Of a stretch of DNA of 64,000 nt, positions 1 through 11,180 are shown in pieces. The position numbers and the translations under genes are program-made. Under the pieces are notes generated by a model that saw only the letters and a list, made by a program, of their open reading frames with translations, did not search any database and was not told the DNA's origin. Source of the DNA: Beta vulgaris subsp. vulgaris (taxonomy: Eukaryota > Streptophyta > Magnoliopsida > Caryophyllales > Amaranthaceae); assembly GCF_026745355.1 (NCBI RefSeq), contig NC_079203.1, forward strand, positions 7,726,092 through 7,790,091. Direction: 5' to 3'. Positions within the stretch are counted from its first letter, which is position 1, and every line of letters starts with the position of its first letter.

Positions 1-217
1 TAAATCTATGTACATGAGGATCAAAGACTGGACTTTCTCAAGAACTGCTCTATACTTAGAAATATCATTCTAAGAAGATAGTTAGGAGTTCGAAACCCCT
101 TACGTCACTTTTAAGTGAAATGTCATCTTGGAGCTAAAATTTGCATGAAGTCAACGCAAACAATGAGATAACATATAACGAGCTACAATCCTTGTCCACA
201 TGTTTGAATAATATATA

Positions 218-824
218 CTAGAAATTTTTTGCACGCGATGCGTGTTTGAATTTTTTTCGAAACAAAAACTCAATTTTCTTCGGCATAAGAGTCAAAATTT
301 GAACATTAGACATACAAAGTATAATTGTTTTTATTAGTTGCAAAAATTGATTGGTTTAGTTTCTGTCACTTAAGTCTCTCACCATTCTTTTTTTTTTTTT
401 TTTTTTACTTTTCAAAGTTAAATTCTATGAACAAAATAGAAATTTTATTGAATTTATTTATGATTTCAGATATTATAATTTTTTAGTTGATTTATGAATT
501 AAACACAGTACTTCATAAATTGTAAAGAAAGTGGACACTTTGATTTCAAGTCAATTTTTTCATAGGTTGTAGTTTGTAAGTGTCTTTTTAAGTTTTTATA
601 AAGTTTTCTCATTTTAGTGATTTGCATAACGTAAATTATGCAATTTTATGATTTTAGTTTACTTGTGACTTGTGAGTGATTGTTATAATTATATTTTTGG
701 TATTTTTTTTTGAAGTCTCCTTTGATTTATAAGTGAAATTGTAATTTAGAATGGGAAGAGGGGGCAAAATGAACATTTCAAAAGAGGACATCATTGCTCC
801 TCCCTTCCCTTATATAAATAGAGA
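218..824 (-). mobile_element. Non-autonomous Helitron, complete, minus orientation
   Basis: Read on the minus strand the element starts TCTCTATTTATATAAGGG (824 downward) and ends with a GCACGCATCGCGTGC-type hairpin (231-246), an A/T stretch and CTAG at 221-218. The neighbouring bases are A before the 5' end and T after CTAG, the Helitron A|T insertion rule. The body is the reverse complement of the copies at 1720-2308 and 5677-6246. No coding capacity is seen, so movement would need a Rep/helicase supplied elsewhere. Confidence 0.85.
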
Positions 825-1172
825 TTAATATTGATTGATAACTCATCATTGTCACACAACATCGAGCGGAGACAATACGACTAGGATACTATCGATTCTT
901 ATATAATGGTGCTTCTAGAAGCATAACTGAAGTATATGATGATATATGAAACTAACTATGAATATAAATGGTTTAAGTTACAACCTAAATGCAAATAACA
1001 ACCATTTAAATATATGATACATCTATTATCAATGAGAATAAGATTTTAAGTTTAGTTACCAAATATAATTTTATTGAATAAGGGTACTTTGGGATTTTAT
1101 AACATTTTATAAATGGAAAGGTGAGAAACAAGAGCAATATTTTGGGATACCTAAAAAGAAATATAAGCATTA
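825..1172. other. Unassigned AT-rich spacer
   Basis: AT-rich sequence between two Helitron ends. No reading frame, terminal repeat or RNA gene could be supported. Confidence 0.5.
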
Positions 1173-1625
1173 TCTCTATTATATAAGGGAAGGGGGGAGT
1201 GATGGTGTCCTCTTTTGAAACGCCTATTTTGCCCCCCTTCTCTTTCTAAATTACAAAAGGAATGTCAAAATTAAAATACCGAAAATAAATTTACAACACT
1301 CACTCACAAATCACTTAAAAGAAGAAACTTTACAAATCACCCATACAATTGAGAAAATCACGTTATAAAAATCACGCAAATCACTCAAACAATCAGGAAA
1401 CTTTATTAAAACTTAATTAATATACAAACTAAAACTAATAACCTAGAACGTCAATACATACAAAAACATTTACAAAAATTTACTTACAAATCACTATTCT
1501 CAAGAACCATTCACAATTAATGGTGGGTCATGATAAAAGATAGAGGTGTATTTGTAGTGAAATCAGAATTTAGAAATTAGACAAGGAAAAAATTTATTTA
1601 CTTTTTTATAGTGTTTCCTGTATAT
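1173..1625 (+). mobile_element. Helitron, 5' end present, 3' end lost
   Basis: Begins with TCTCTATTATATAAGGG after an A, the same 5' terminus as the other Helitrons here. The body (repeated AAATCACT-rich phrases up to about 1600) matches the longer copy at 3682-5599 rather than the 1720-2308 type, so two sub-families share one 5' terminus. No hairpin plus CTAG follows before the next copy starts. The end position given is where similarity to the longer copy fades. Confidence 0.65.
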
Positions 1626-1672
1626 TATGAAACTTTTACATATATTTGGACGTATTTTTTTCTATTATATAA

Positions 1673-1719
1673 TAGCGATAAATTATCAAGGTAAAAAGGT
1701 TTATATAAAATACAACATA
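1673..1719 (+). repeat. Flank repeat shared by two Helitrons
   Basis: The segment starting TAGCGATAAATTATCAAGG, immediately upstream of the Helitron at 1720, recurs at 5604-5676 immediately upstream of the Helitron at 5677, with one internal length difference. Both insertions therefore sit in copies of the same older repeat, or the flank and Helitron were duplicated together. Confidence 0.7.
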
Positions 1720-2308
1720 TCTCTATTATATAAGGGAAGGGGGGAAGCTATGATGTCCCCGAATGAAGAGACTATCTTACCCTCTTCCCACTCTAAATTA
1801 CAAATTCACTTACAAATCAAAGGCGGCTGCAAACAAAAATATCAAAAATATAATTATAATAATCACTCACAAGTCAACTAAAATTATAAAATTGCATAAT
1901 TTACGTTATGCAAATCACTAAAATGAGGAAACTTTACAAAAACTTAAAAATTCACTTACAAACTACAACCTATGCAAAAATTGACTTGAAATCGAAGTGT
2001 TTAATTTCTTTACAATTTATGAAGTACTGTACTTAATTCAAAAATCAACTAAAAAATTATAATATTAGAAATCATAAATAAATTCAAAAAATTTTCTATT
2101 TTATTCATAGAATTTAACTTTGAAAAGTAAAAAAAAACAAAAAGAATAGTGAGAGACTTAAGTGCCAGAAACTAAACCAATCAAATTTTGCAACTAAAAA
2201 CAATTATAATTCGTATGTCTAATATTCAAATTTTGACTCTTACGTCGAAAAAAATTTAGTTTCTATTCGAAAAAAACTCAAGCACGCATCGCGTGCAAAA
2301 AATTCTAG
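1720..2308 (+). mobile_element. Non-autonomous Helitron, complete
   Basis: Starts TCTCTATTATATAAGGG after A (1719) and ends GCACGCATCGCGTGC, AAAAAATT, CTAG (2305-2308) before T (2309). Length is 589 bp, with no coding capacity. It is closely similar along its whole length to 5677-6246 and, inverted, to 218-824. Confidence 0.87.
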
Positions 2309-2345
2309 TATTATGGAACGGAAGGAGTAGAAGAGAGAGTTTAAT

Positions 2346-2860
2346 CATTACAAGAAAAATCGTCTATCGAGGTAAGGTAAATTTGCCTCTGAAAACAAAG
2401 ATGTAGCCTCTAATTGCTTTTTGAAGCAAATTAGTAATTGCTTCTAATGGTTCCGTCGCTAATTAATGGTTGTCTGTAAAAGTCCCCTTTTAAGGCGATA
2501 TAACTTGTTGCCTCTAAAAGACTCTATATTTAGAGGCAACAATATATTCTTGTCCCAAAATATAATTAGAGGCAACCATATATTCTTATCGCAAAATATA
2601 ATTAGAGGTAATACGAAACATTGTTTCTAAAACCATATATTCAGGGGCAACCATATAATTTTGCCGCGCAATATTATTGGAGGCAATATGATAAGTTGCT
2701 TATTCTAAAAACCATTATGTTTATTGGCAATTATATGATTTCGCTTCGAAATATAATTAGAGGAAATATAAAAATTTGTTTCTGAAAATTAATATATTTA
2801 GGGGAAACCATATTATTTTAACTCATAATATAATTAGAGGCAATGCCTCATTTTCCAAAT
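2346..2860. mobile_element. Possible relic CACTA-type end with subterminal repeats
   Basis: CATTACAAGAAAAATCG at 2346 is one base away from the common plant CACTA terminus CACTACAAGAAAAAT. It is followed to about 2850 by many direct repeats of the type TATAATTAGAGGCAA with A/T spacers, the layout expected of CACTA subterminal repeats. No matching right terminus or transposase is seen, so this is probably a truncated relic. Its family differs from the three CACTAGTRG elements further right. Confidence 0.5.
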
Positions 2861-3681
2861 TATTGATATTCAAATGCAATATGACCAAAAACAATCTGGT
2901 GTATTATTTTTACATTTCCAAGCATAATAACCTATAAGAAGTAACCTTAATAATATTGCAAAAGTAATTAAACCAAGAAATTTCAAGAAAATCAAATATT
3001 TATTTTACTCTAAGGAATATTATTAACCAAATGCCAATAAACTGTAGTACAATCTCAAAAACCATAGTACACCATTAATCAAATAAAACACCCAATGACT
3101 TGCAACAACCCGCAAGCCTAAAACTAACAAACAACCACAAAGATAACAAAAAAAAACCAAAGTTGAACCAAATCAACATTGGTCTTGATCCTCAGTAATA
3201 CAAAATCTCAAATCTTAATGATTCCAATAATTAACTATACATGCATTATTAAGAGTTTGCCTTAAAGATATTAAAACAACCAATTTGTTAACTATACATT
3301 TTTTTGGAGAAGTTTGGATTCCTACTAATGCTAGACTTCTCATCATCTTCAGACATCCCCTACATCAGAAAAACAATTAGCCAACGAATTAAATGAAAAA
3401 TTATAATAAACATTACCGTTTTTTGTAACAAACCTAGATGAAAGTGACAAAAAGTGATGATATAAGACTTTTACCTTTTTAGAATTTAACCTTTTTATTA
3501 GTCCTCTCTAAAATGCTCTTTCTTAGCATCTTACTTATTACTACTATATCTGCATTGAAAACATATGTTTAAAATTTACAAAAATTTAAATTCTTGTTCA
3601 ATAATTGTATTTGGGCATGCTTATGTTTTTCTATTTGACAGTACGTAAAGTGCAATAATTTATATGGGAAAATAAACATCA
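2861..3681. other. Unassigned AT-rich spacer
   Basis: About 820 bp of AT-rich sequence without a supported frame, terminal repeat or RNA gene. It may be the remaining interior of the relic element to its left. Confidence 0.4.
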
Positions 3682-5599
3682 TTTCTATTACATAAGGGAA
3701 GGGGGAGCAACGATGTCCTAATGTGACTTCATGTATAATGAGAAAACGTAAATGAATGCCTAAGAGCTAAGAGGAGAGTAAGCCCAAAGTCCAAAATATT
3801 AGTTAGCCCAAAGTCCAAAATAATGAATTATGAGGCAGTAAATTTCTTGTGCAACGTCCAAACACTTGCTGCTGTTTTTTTTTTTTTTAATTTCTCACCG
3901 TGAACTACAACTTGTATTTAAAAACATTTTAATAAATAAGTATAAATAATGAACAAATAACGGTATTTTATTTCTATAAAATGCTTTGAATCTCAATACC
4001 AAAATGGGGGTCAAACAAAGCCACCGGAAATTAATTTTCAAAAATCACTCAGAAATCACTTATATGAGGAAACTTTACAAATCACTCATAGAATTGAGAA
4101 AATAATGTTGTAAAAATCATGCAAACCACTCAAATGATCAGGAAACTTTACAAAAACTAAAAATTAACTTACAAACTAAAACTAATATACTAGGGCGTCA
4201 ATACATACAAAAACATTCACAAAATTCACTTACAAATCATTGTTCTTAATAATCATTCACAACTGTACTCACAAAAATTACCTATAAACACAAATTTGAG
4301 AAAAACATAAGATTTTGACAGTGATATCACACATTCGTCTATCGACGATTTGCGAACTTTCAAATAGGTACACAATTCTTTTAATCTTCAAAGTTATTTC
4401 ACATTAGTCGACTGTTATGTAGTTGAAAAAATGGAGATAATAGCAATAAGTTAAAAATGGCTTTTATATAATTAGACTTAAATTTGATTCATTTTCATAT
4501 AAAATCTGAAACAAGATGTGTATGAAATTTGATTCATTTATAACACTGATGAAAAAGTTACAAATTTAGTTTTTTTTTTAAAATTCCAATATAAAATTTT
4601 TGCCCAAAACTTTTGCAGAATATCCATGTTCAGAAATAAATTTTGAAAAACAAAACAATATCAAACCTTTTTGCGAACAACTTTTGCAAAAATCCATTTT
4701 CAGAAAAAAATATTACATTAATTTGCAAAAACCATTTCATGCGAAATCAGATTGTGTATGAAAAATTTGAAATTTCATTTCACCTATAATTGAAATTCAA
4801 AGTGTTCAAATTTAAAAAAGGAGAAAAATTAAAAATGACCATTTCATGCGAAATCAGATCGTGTATGAAAAACTTAAATTCCTTTCAAATATAATTAAAA
4901 CTCAAAGTGTGAACATTGAACATTTAGAAAAGGAGAAAAAATTAAAATGATGAAAATTCTTAAACATCAATTTGTGAAATCAGAATTTAGAAGTTAGACA
5001 AGGAAAAAAACTGAAATTGTATTATACTTTTCGGTTACAATTTTGGGATCATAGAGAAAACTATTATAAATTACAAAAATGAATAAAACCAAAAAAAAAG
5101 AACATAACGATATTTAGTAAAGAACATCATACTGATTATAAAAGAACATGCGCATATAAGACTTGAGAAACAAAAAACTACTCCCTCCGTTTCATATTAA
5201 TCTACACACTTTGACATTTTACACTATTCATAAATTTCACCTTGACCATCATTGATTTATACGCGGATGAAAATATAGTCATGTGGAATCTTGTTAGATT
5301 CGTCATAATATGTATTTTATTAATATGTACTTTTTATAATTTTTACAAATACAAAACTAAAGATATATGTCGTCAAAGTTTTGCATTGGCATGCGTGAAA
5401 AGTGTAAGTGTGTAGATTAAAATGAAACGGAGGGAGTATTCAAAATCACAAAAATGAATAACAACATAAAAAGAACATGGAAGAATCTTATTCACAAAAT
5501 AGAGGTGAACTTAAATACTAACTTGCATTTTCAGTTTGTTTACTACTTAGTATTAGGCCTAAAAATATCATCGCACGCATCGCGTGCACAAAAGACTAG
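3682..5599 (+). mobile_element. Longer Helitron copy with nested MITE
   Basis: The 5' end at 3682 reads TTTCTATTACATAAGGG, a slightly mutated form of the family terminus. The 3' end is GCACGCATCGCGTGC, ACAAAAGA, CTAG (5596-5599). The base after CTAG is G rather than T, and the sequence that follows (GTGTCCCCGAAT) resembles the beginning of another Helitron copy, so this copy may have inserted into one. A Stowaway-type MITE (5181-5436) interrupts the 3' part. No Rep/helicase gene is present. Confidence 0.65.
5181..5436. mobile_element. Stowaway-type MITE
   Basis: 256 bp with terminal inverted repeats starting CTCCCTCCGTTTCATATTAA and ending in their complement, flanked by TA on both sides (5179-5180 and 5437-5438). 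This is the Tc1/mariner target duplication. It has no coding capacity and is nested in the Helitron at 3682-5599. Confidence 0.9.
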
Positions 5600-5603
5600 G
5601 TGT

Positions 5604-5676
5604 CCCCGAATAGCGATTAATTATCAAGGTAAAAAGGTTTATGTAAAATATCATTCAAGAATTAAAGTACAACATA
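5604..5676 (+). repeat. Flank repeat shared by two Helitrons (second copy)
   Basis: Second copy of the flank described at 1673-1719. It carries an extra internal segment of roughly 20 bases before the shared ACAACAT that borders the Helitron. Confidence 0.7.
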
Positions 5677-6246
5677 TCTCTATTATATAAGGGAAAGGGG
5701 GAGCTATGGTGTCCCCGAATGAAGAGACTAACATTCTAAATTACCAATTCACTTACAAATCAAAGGGGGCTTCAAACAAAAATACCAAAAATATAATTAT
5801 AACAATCACTCACAACTAAACTAAAATCATAAAATTGCATAATTTACGTTATGCAAATCACTAAAATGAAGGAACTTTATAAAAACTTAAAAATTCACTT
5901 ACAAACTACAACCTATGAAAAAATTGAGTTGAAATTAAAGTATCCACTTTCTTTACAATTTATGAAGTACTGTACTTAATTCAAAAATCAACTAAAAATT
6001 AGAAATCATAAATAAATTCAATAGAATTTCTATTTTGTTCATAGAATTTAACTTTGAAAAGTAAAAAAACAAAAACAAAAAGAATGGTGAGAAACTTAAG
6101 TGACATAAACTAAACCAATCAATTTTTGCAATGAAAAAATTTATACTTCGTATGTATAATGTTCAAATTTTGACTCTTATGCCGAATAAAATCGAATTTC
6201 TGTTTCGAAAAAAATTCAAGCACGCATCGCGTGCAAAAAATTCTAG
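5677..6246 (+). mobile_element. Non-autonomous Helitron, complete
   Basis: Starts TCTCTATTATATAAGGG after A and ends GCACGCATCGCGTGC, AAAAAATT, CTAG (6243-6246) before T. Length is 570 bp. It is a near copy of 1720-2308. Confidence 0.87.
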
Positions 6247-6419
6247 TTTCATCATAAATCAAGAGCTGATAAGAATTCATAGAGAAAATACTCAGTTTGA
6301 ATTATTGTCTTCTCAACCTCGGTATATATCTAGATATAAGCCACATCATCCCATATAACTTAAAACTTTCCATAACAAACATAATAGAGAAACAACAATA
6401 TTAATAGTCAATTTAAATA

Positions 6420-6629
6420 CTTCCTCTGCTTTTTTTACTTCAACACTTTCCTAAAAGAGAAATAATTTATTACTTGCAACACTTTCTACATTTGTTTTTC
6501 CTTTCTCTCTATCTCCCTTCGATCACATGGGGTCCTCAATTTTTTTCTTTTCTATTACCTCTCTCCTACCCAAATTTTGCATTGGAGTTGATGAAAAAAA
6601 AATATTACAAGTAAAAAAAACGGAGGAAA
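6420..6629. mobile_element. Stowaway-like MITE, degenerate
   Basis: Left end CTTCCTCTGCTTTTTTTACTT and right end AAAAAAAACGGAGGAAA are imperfect inverted repeats, flanked by TA (6418-6419 and 6630-6631). Length is 210 bp, non-coding. Confidence 0.7.
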
Positions 6630-7831
6630 TAGAACAAAAGAGGACTATATACAGTATAACGCGAGTGCTAAGTCTAATGGTTGCAATTTATGATCCATTC
6701 ACCAAACTCCAAACTATTTGACACCCCATCGTTAAACCCACTTGTTGTAATTTAAGCAGATTCTTAACGATTCAATAAAGAAATAAATAGTTATATAATC
6801 ACTCCCAATAACTGCAAACACCACACATGACATAAGACTCATTGTTTTGATAGTTGGCATTAATTCTTTTACTACAATATTTAACACTATTGCAATAATT
6901 ATTCTTTGAAGTTAAACTATACATACTTCACAATTTTTTATTCTACAGAGGGGCTTCTCCCCTAAAATTGTTTAGTCTTACTTTCATTTAACACAACAAT
7001 TATGAGTGCACAACTTCAACACCAAATATAAGACAACTTACCCACTTACGATAGGTGGGCAGCTATTCAAAAAAATATAAGACAACTTGTTGCATATAAT
7101 CAATAAGAACTTAATCCACAATTTCAGCACCAGATCAAATGCTAATTACATAGCATGAAGGCTGAGAATTGAACTTGCATTGGTAATGCGAGAAAAGTGA
7201 TATCAAACTAAATATTAAGGAAACAGATTATAGGGACTTCATTAGTTAAAAGAAAACAAGTCACTTGAAAACCTCAAAGTTGAGCCACAAATCCTGCATG
7301 GCAGATTTTATATAATCAAACTTGAAGCCAGAAAGAAAGAAAAAATTACATTACATTGATGCACATAATTTCTTCTCTCTAATTGTACTTTAGTCACAAC
7401 ATTCAAATATAGACGTGCACTCATATTTAAAGCAGAGCATCACTAAATCAATCATAAATTTAGTGAGGAAAATATATATATCAGGACAAAAAATGAATCG
7501 GAATTCCAAAACATAAACGAATATTTAGAGGAATCTCAAAACCCACATGTAACTTGAGCTATGTTTTCTTGAGAAAATTGAAGTGCAATCATCTAGCACC
7601 AACCACAAAGCCCTACACCTCTCTCCAAATTACTGTTAGTACTCATCAAATTAAACTCTTCAACAGGCAGACAATCGTTGATCTTAAACTACTAAATTAT
7701 CATGAAACAACAAAAAGTGGGAGGAAGGGTGAAACCGGAGAGCCTAAGCATACAGTATATGATAACCTCTTCAAGTATTGAGTAGAAATTAAATCACAAC
7801 AAGTAGATAGAAATCAAAAAAAATATTACCA
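6630..7831. other. Unassigned AT-rich region
   Basis: About 1.2 kb with only short open frames that lack homology I recognise, codon bias or splice context. No terminal repeats were found. Confidence 0.45.
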
Positions 7832-7840
7832 TAAAAAATA

Positions 7841-8818
7841 GGAAAAATGGATCAGAATACCCCCAACTTTGGCCCGTCCGCTTTTAGTACCCCCAACTTT
7901 GGATTATTTTTAAATACTCCCAACTTTGGGGGTGGTCCGCCAAAAATGCACCCAGATTACTTGTAACCTGTTAACAAGGTAATTTTTTTATTTCTCTTTT
8001 ATTTTTAATTTTGACTCCTACCCACCACCACTTCAACCACCCCTCCCCCCACCCCAGACCCTCCCTCTCCCCTCCCCGGCTGCAAACCCTCATGCTAGCC
8101 CAACCATCCCCCTACTCCCACCACCCAGACCCCCCCACTCCCATCCCCTAGCAGTCCCCCCACTCCCTCCACCCCCGCACCCCCTCGCCACTCCCAACCC
8201 AGCATCCCCCAATCCCCCACCCCCCACAGTAGCAGCCCCCACTGCCCTAACACCCTTCGGAACCCCCCTCCCCTAACCCCCGTCGAAATCTCCCTCCCCT
8301 CCCCCTCGATTTTCGCCACCCCCTCGCCACTCCTAACCCAGCAGCCCCCAATCCCCCAACCCCACCCCCCACAGCAGCATTCCCCCCCATTGCCCTAACA
8401 ACCTTCGGAACCCCCCCTCCCCTAATCCTCGTCGAAATCTCCCTCCCCTCCCCCTCGATTATCTCGGTTTCTGACCTCTTCCTTCGTCACAGTACTGAAG
8501 TCTTTCGGTGGGGGTTTGCTGGAAATCGAGGGGGGTGCAGGTAGGGGTTTCGAAGGGGGTTAGGAAATGGGGGAATTCGATGGGTGGTGGTGGTCAAGAA
8601 GGTGGCAGTGGGGGGTGGGAGGTGGGGGGATGACGAGAGGAGAGAGAGATGAGCAGAGGGGGGAGGTTTTTTGGTTTACCAGTTCATCCGGTCATAACAG
8701 GTAAATGGTCCATTTTTGGCGGACCACCCCCAAAGTTGGGGGTATTTAAAAATAATCCAAAGTTGGGGGTATTAAAAGCGGACCGCCCAAAGTTGGGGGT
8801 ATTCTGATCCATTTTTCC
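7841..8818. mobile_element. Mutator-type TIR element with C/G-rich core
   Basis: Long imperfect terminal inverted repeats of about 110-120 bp begin GGAAAAATGGATCAGAATAC at 7841 and end in the complement at 8818. Both sides carry the 9-bp duplication TAAAAAATA (7832-7840 and 8819-8827), the Mutator-superfamily signature. Within each TIR the phrase CCCCCAACTTTGG is repeated three times. The core is C-rich on the left (about 8035-8460) and G-rich on the right (about 8500-8680), unlike the AT-rich surroundings. No transposase is present. The GC-rich core could be captured host DNA, but I could not identify a donor. Confidence 0.88.
8181..8461. repeat. Direct duplication inside the C-rich core
   Basis: Two copies with a 139-base offset (8181-8319 and 8320-8461) share CCCCTCGCCACTCC, the phrase ACCCCCCACAG, CCCTAACA, CCTTCGGAACC and CGTCGAAATCTCCCTCCCC in the same order. 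They differ by small indels in C runs. Confidence 0.85.
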
Positions 8819-8827
8819 TAAAAAATA

Positions 8828-9283
8828 AAGAAACAAGAACAGGAGTGAAACGAGCAAGTTATGAAATTTTGAGAATCAAATAAACACTCTTGGATCATCC
8901 AAATTTTGTATAAAATCATTAAGCTACACTAGAAAGAACAAAGGATATAAAGGCCATTGTTTAAATTTCTAAACCGGAAACAAAAACCCTAAAAGTTCAG
9001 CAAAATAAAAGAAAAACAAGTTGATTTATCTAACTTTGGCTGAATTTTGCTAAAGAAAAGATGAAAAATTGAAGAAATCAGCAGAATTTTAAACAAGCAA
9101 TCAACACAAAACTTTAAATTTCTTCAAATTACAGTAGTGTTATTTCTCGAAATGAGCAAAAAAGAAGAGCAAAAATTTGGAGGATTAACGTGATGAATTC
9201 ATATCTACAAAAGACATAGAAGCCTTGGACATAAACTATGGGTGAAGCGTCGAACTTCCGCCGTTTCGTTCCGTCGTCAAGTA
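8828..9283. other. Unassigned AT-rich spacer
   Basis: About 450 bp with no supported feature. Confidence 0.45.
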
Positions 9284-9361
9284 TCTCTATTCTATATGTC
9301 AAGAGGGGTAGGACATCAAAAATCTAAAAACTCCTATTTTACCCCCAACTAATGAAGCAAA
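9284..9361 (+). mobile_element. Helitron 5' end remnant
   Basis: TCTCTATTCTATATGTCAAG after A resembles the Helitron 5' terminus of this region, but only about 78 bp remain before another Helitron begins at 9362. This looks like a Helitron inserted inside, or next to, the head of another. Confidence 0.5.
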
Positions 9362-10139
9362 TCTCTATTATACTACCTCCGTTTTTTTTAGTTGCAACGT
9401 TTGACAAATTGCACTATTCATGTTCTCTTATTTGACCACATTTATTGATTTATATGTTAAACAAAATATAGTCATGTGGGGTCTTGTTTGATTCGTTTCG
9501 ATGTAAGCTTTCATAATATCAAATTTTATAATTTTTACTTACATACAATTAGAGATAAAACGATTTGAAATTGTACATTGGCAAGCGTGAAAGTCAAAAT
9601 GTTGCAACTAAATAAAAACAGAGGTAGTATAAGCCAAGAGAGGAGGTGTGGTGTCCTCTTTTGAAGTGACTAAAATACCCTTAATGATCTAATTAATGGA
9701 ACGAAAAAAATTACAAAAGCAAATCATTTAAAAATTATTATTCCAACTTGCCATTTAAAACAAGTTTAAAATGGTATATGCATCAAATACTTCAATCAAA
9801 AATTAAATGGACAAAATATTTATACCTTATAAAAAAAGATGGTATACATAACGTGCACATGAAAAGTCTGAACATTCACTACCTTTGATACTCTTTAATT
9901 CAGTTAAACCAACTCATTATTTTTGTTCTTTCTGTTCAATATTCATTCACAAAAAATCAATGTTAACAATCACTCACAACCTTTTTATTTTTTTACATTA
10001 GCGAATTAATATATCTAAATTCATCTAACTGTTGAATTTTTCACATTTAAGTTTAATCATAAATAAAGTATGAATGGAGTATCTAATAGAATAACAAATT
10101 TTGAAATTAACGCACGCATCGCATGCATATGAAGGCTAG
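9362..10139 (+). mobile_element. Helitron interrupted by a MITE
   Basis: The 5' terminus TCTCTATTATA starts at 9362 after A. A MITE occupies 9373-9627. The body resumes at about 9630 with the family phrase GGTGTCCTCTTTTGAA. The 3' end has an imperfect hairpin GCACGCATCGCATGC and CTAG (10136-10139) before T. Without the MITE the Helitron is about 520 bp and non-coding. Confidence 0.8.
9373..9627. mobile_element. Stowaway-type MITE nested in Helitron
   Basis: 255 bp with terminal inverted repeats CTACCTCCGTTTTT / AAAACAGAGGTAG extending inward to GTTGCAACT, and TA duplications at 9371-9372 and 9628-9629. It sits about ten bases inside the Helitron 5' terminus. Confidence 0.88.
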
Positions 10140-10306
10140 TTACCTCTAATAGAATAACAAAAAGGAAAAAAAGGGGGGGAAAACAAAAAAAATCAAAAGA
10201 GAAACAAATATTTTTTCAAATTAGTAACTTGATCACCTATCTCAAGTAACTACCAAAACAAAAAATAACAAAAGGAAAAAGGAATATCACCACCAATAAA
10301 AACATA

Positions 10307-10568
10307 TCTCTATTAAATAAGGGAAGAGAAGGGGGATACCAAAAATGGTAAATCCTTTTATAACTCTAAGTAATAAAATACAAATTCACCATCTTTTATC
10401 ATTATATCCTCAATTAACAAAATAGTTATACCATCATTGATTTAATGGTTTTCAAAAAACAGAAAAAAAATATAAAATGAACTTTATGAACAATTCAAAA
10501 AACAGAAAAAATACAACGCAATTGACCTTTTGTTTGTTTTCGCACGCATTGCGTGCATATAAGACTAG
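10307..10568 (+). mobile_element. Short non-autonomous Helitron
   Basis: 262 bp from TCTCTATTAAATAAGGG (after A) to GCACGCATTGCGTGC, ATATAAGA, CTAG (10565-10568) before T. It is the shortest member of the cluster and an internally deleted form. Confidence 0.82.
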
Positions 10569-10678
10569 TCATGAGAGTTTGAAGGAGTGAGACCTAAACA
10601 AAAGAATTGTGGGAAACTAAGATCTAAAAAAACCGTAAAAATGTTTTTAAGTGTATCTTTTTTAAAAAATAAATTAAA

Positions 10679-11170
10679 TAAGTGCTATATACAGGAAAAA
10701 AGGCTAAATACAACATTTAAAATTATGCTTAACTTAACCACGGTTCATTTTAATATTTTTAATAAAAAAAAGGAATCTCGTATGCAGGGATGCAACAATG
10801 CTCAAAATAAATTACCATAAGTACTTGTGCACACAGGCTAAAAAAAAAAAAATCTTCTGCATTATTTGTTGTGGGCTGGGACTTGAAAGTGACGAATCAA
10901 GATGAGAAATACTCAATTGTTCAAATTTCAAATTTATTGTCATATTATTCAAAGTTGGTAGGTCATATTTTATATTTTTCGGGTTACTATTATATGTACT
11001 ACAATGGGGATGGGGTCATTAATCATAGATGACCCCCTATAGGGGGGTCATTTGTTATAGATGACCCCGCAAAGCGGGATCATTTGTCATAAATAACCCC
11101 AAAAAGAGTAGGTTAACATTTTTTTTATTTTGTTGTATTTAGCCTTTTTTTATTGTATATAGCACACCCC
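10679..11170. mobile_element. TIR element with 10-bp target duplication and internal hairpins
   Basis: The inverted repeats contain GTGCTATATACA, then AAAAAAGGCTAAATACAAC on the left (from 10682) and the complement on the right (to about 11164). ATAAATTAAA occurs on both sides (10669-10678 and 11171-11180), a 9-10 bp duplication suggesting the Mutator superfamily. The interior has two adjacent hairpin-forming phrases, GACCCCCTATAGGGGGGTC (11031-11049) and GACCCCGCAAAGCGGGATC (11063-11081), spaced about 32 bp. It is non-coding. Confidence 0.8.
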
Positions 11171-11180
11171 ATAAATTAAA

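Noticed and set aside
85..99. GAGTTCGAAACCCC resembling a tRNA/SINE B box
   Set aside because: No A box at a suitable distance, no cloverleaf, no SINE tail or target duplication.
8095..8319. Gly/Trp-rich open frame on the minus strand
   Set aside because: It is produced by the C-rich repeat core of a TIR element; composition, not homology, keeps it open.
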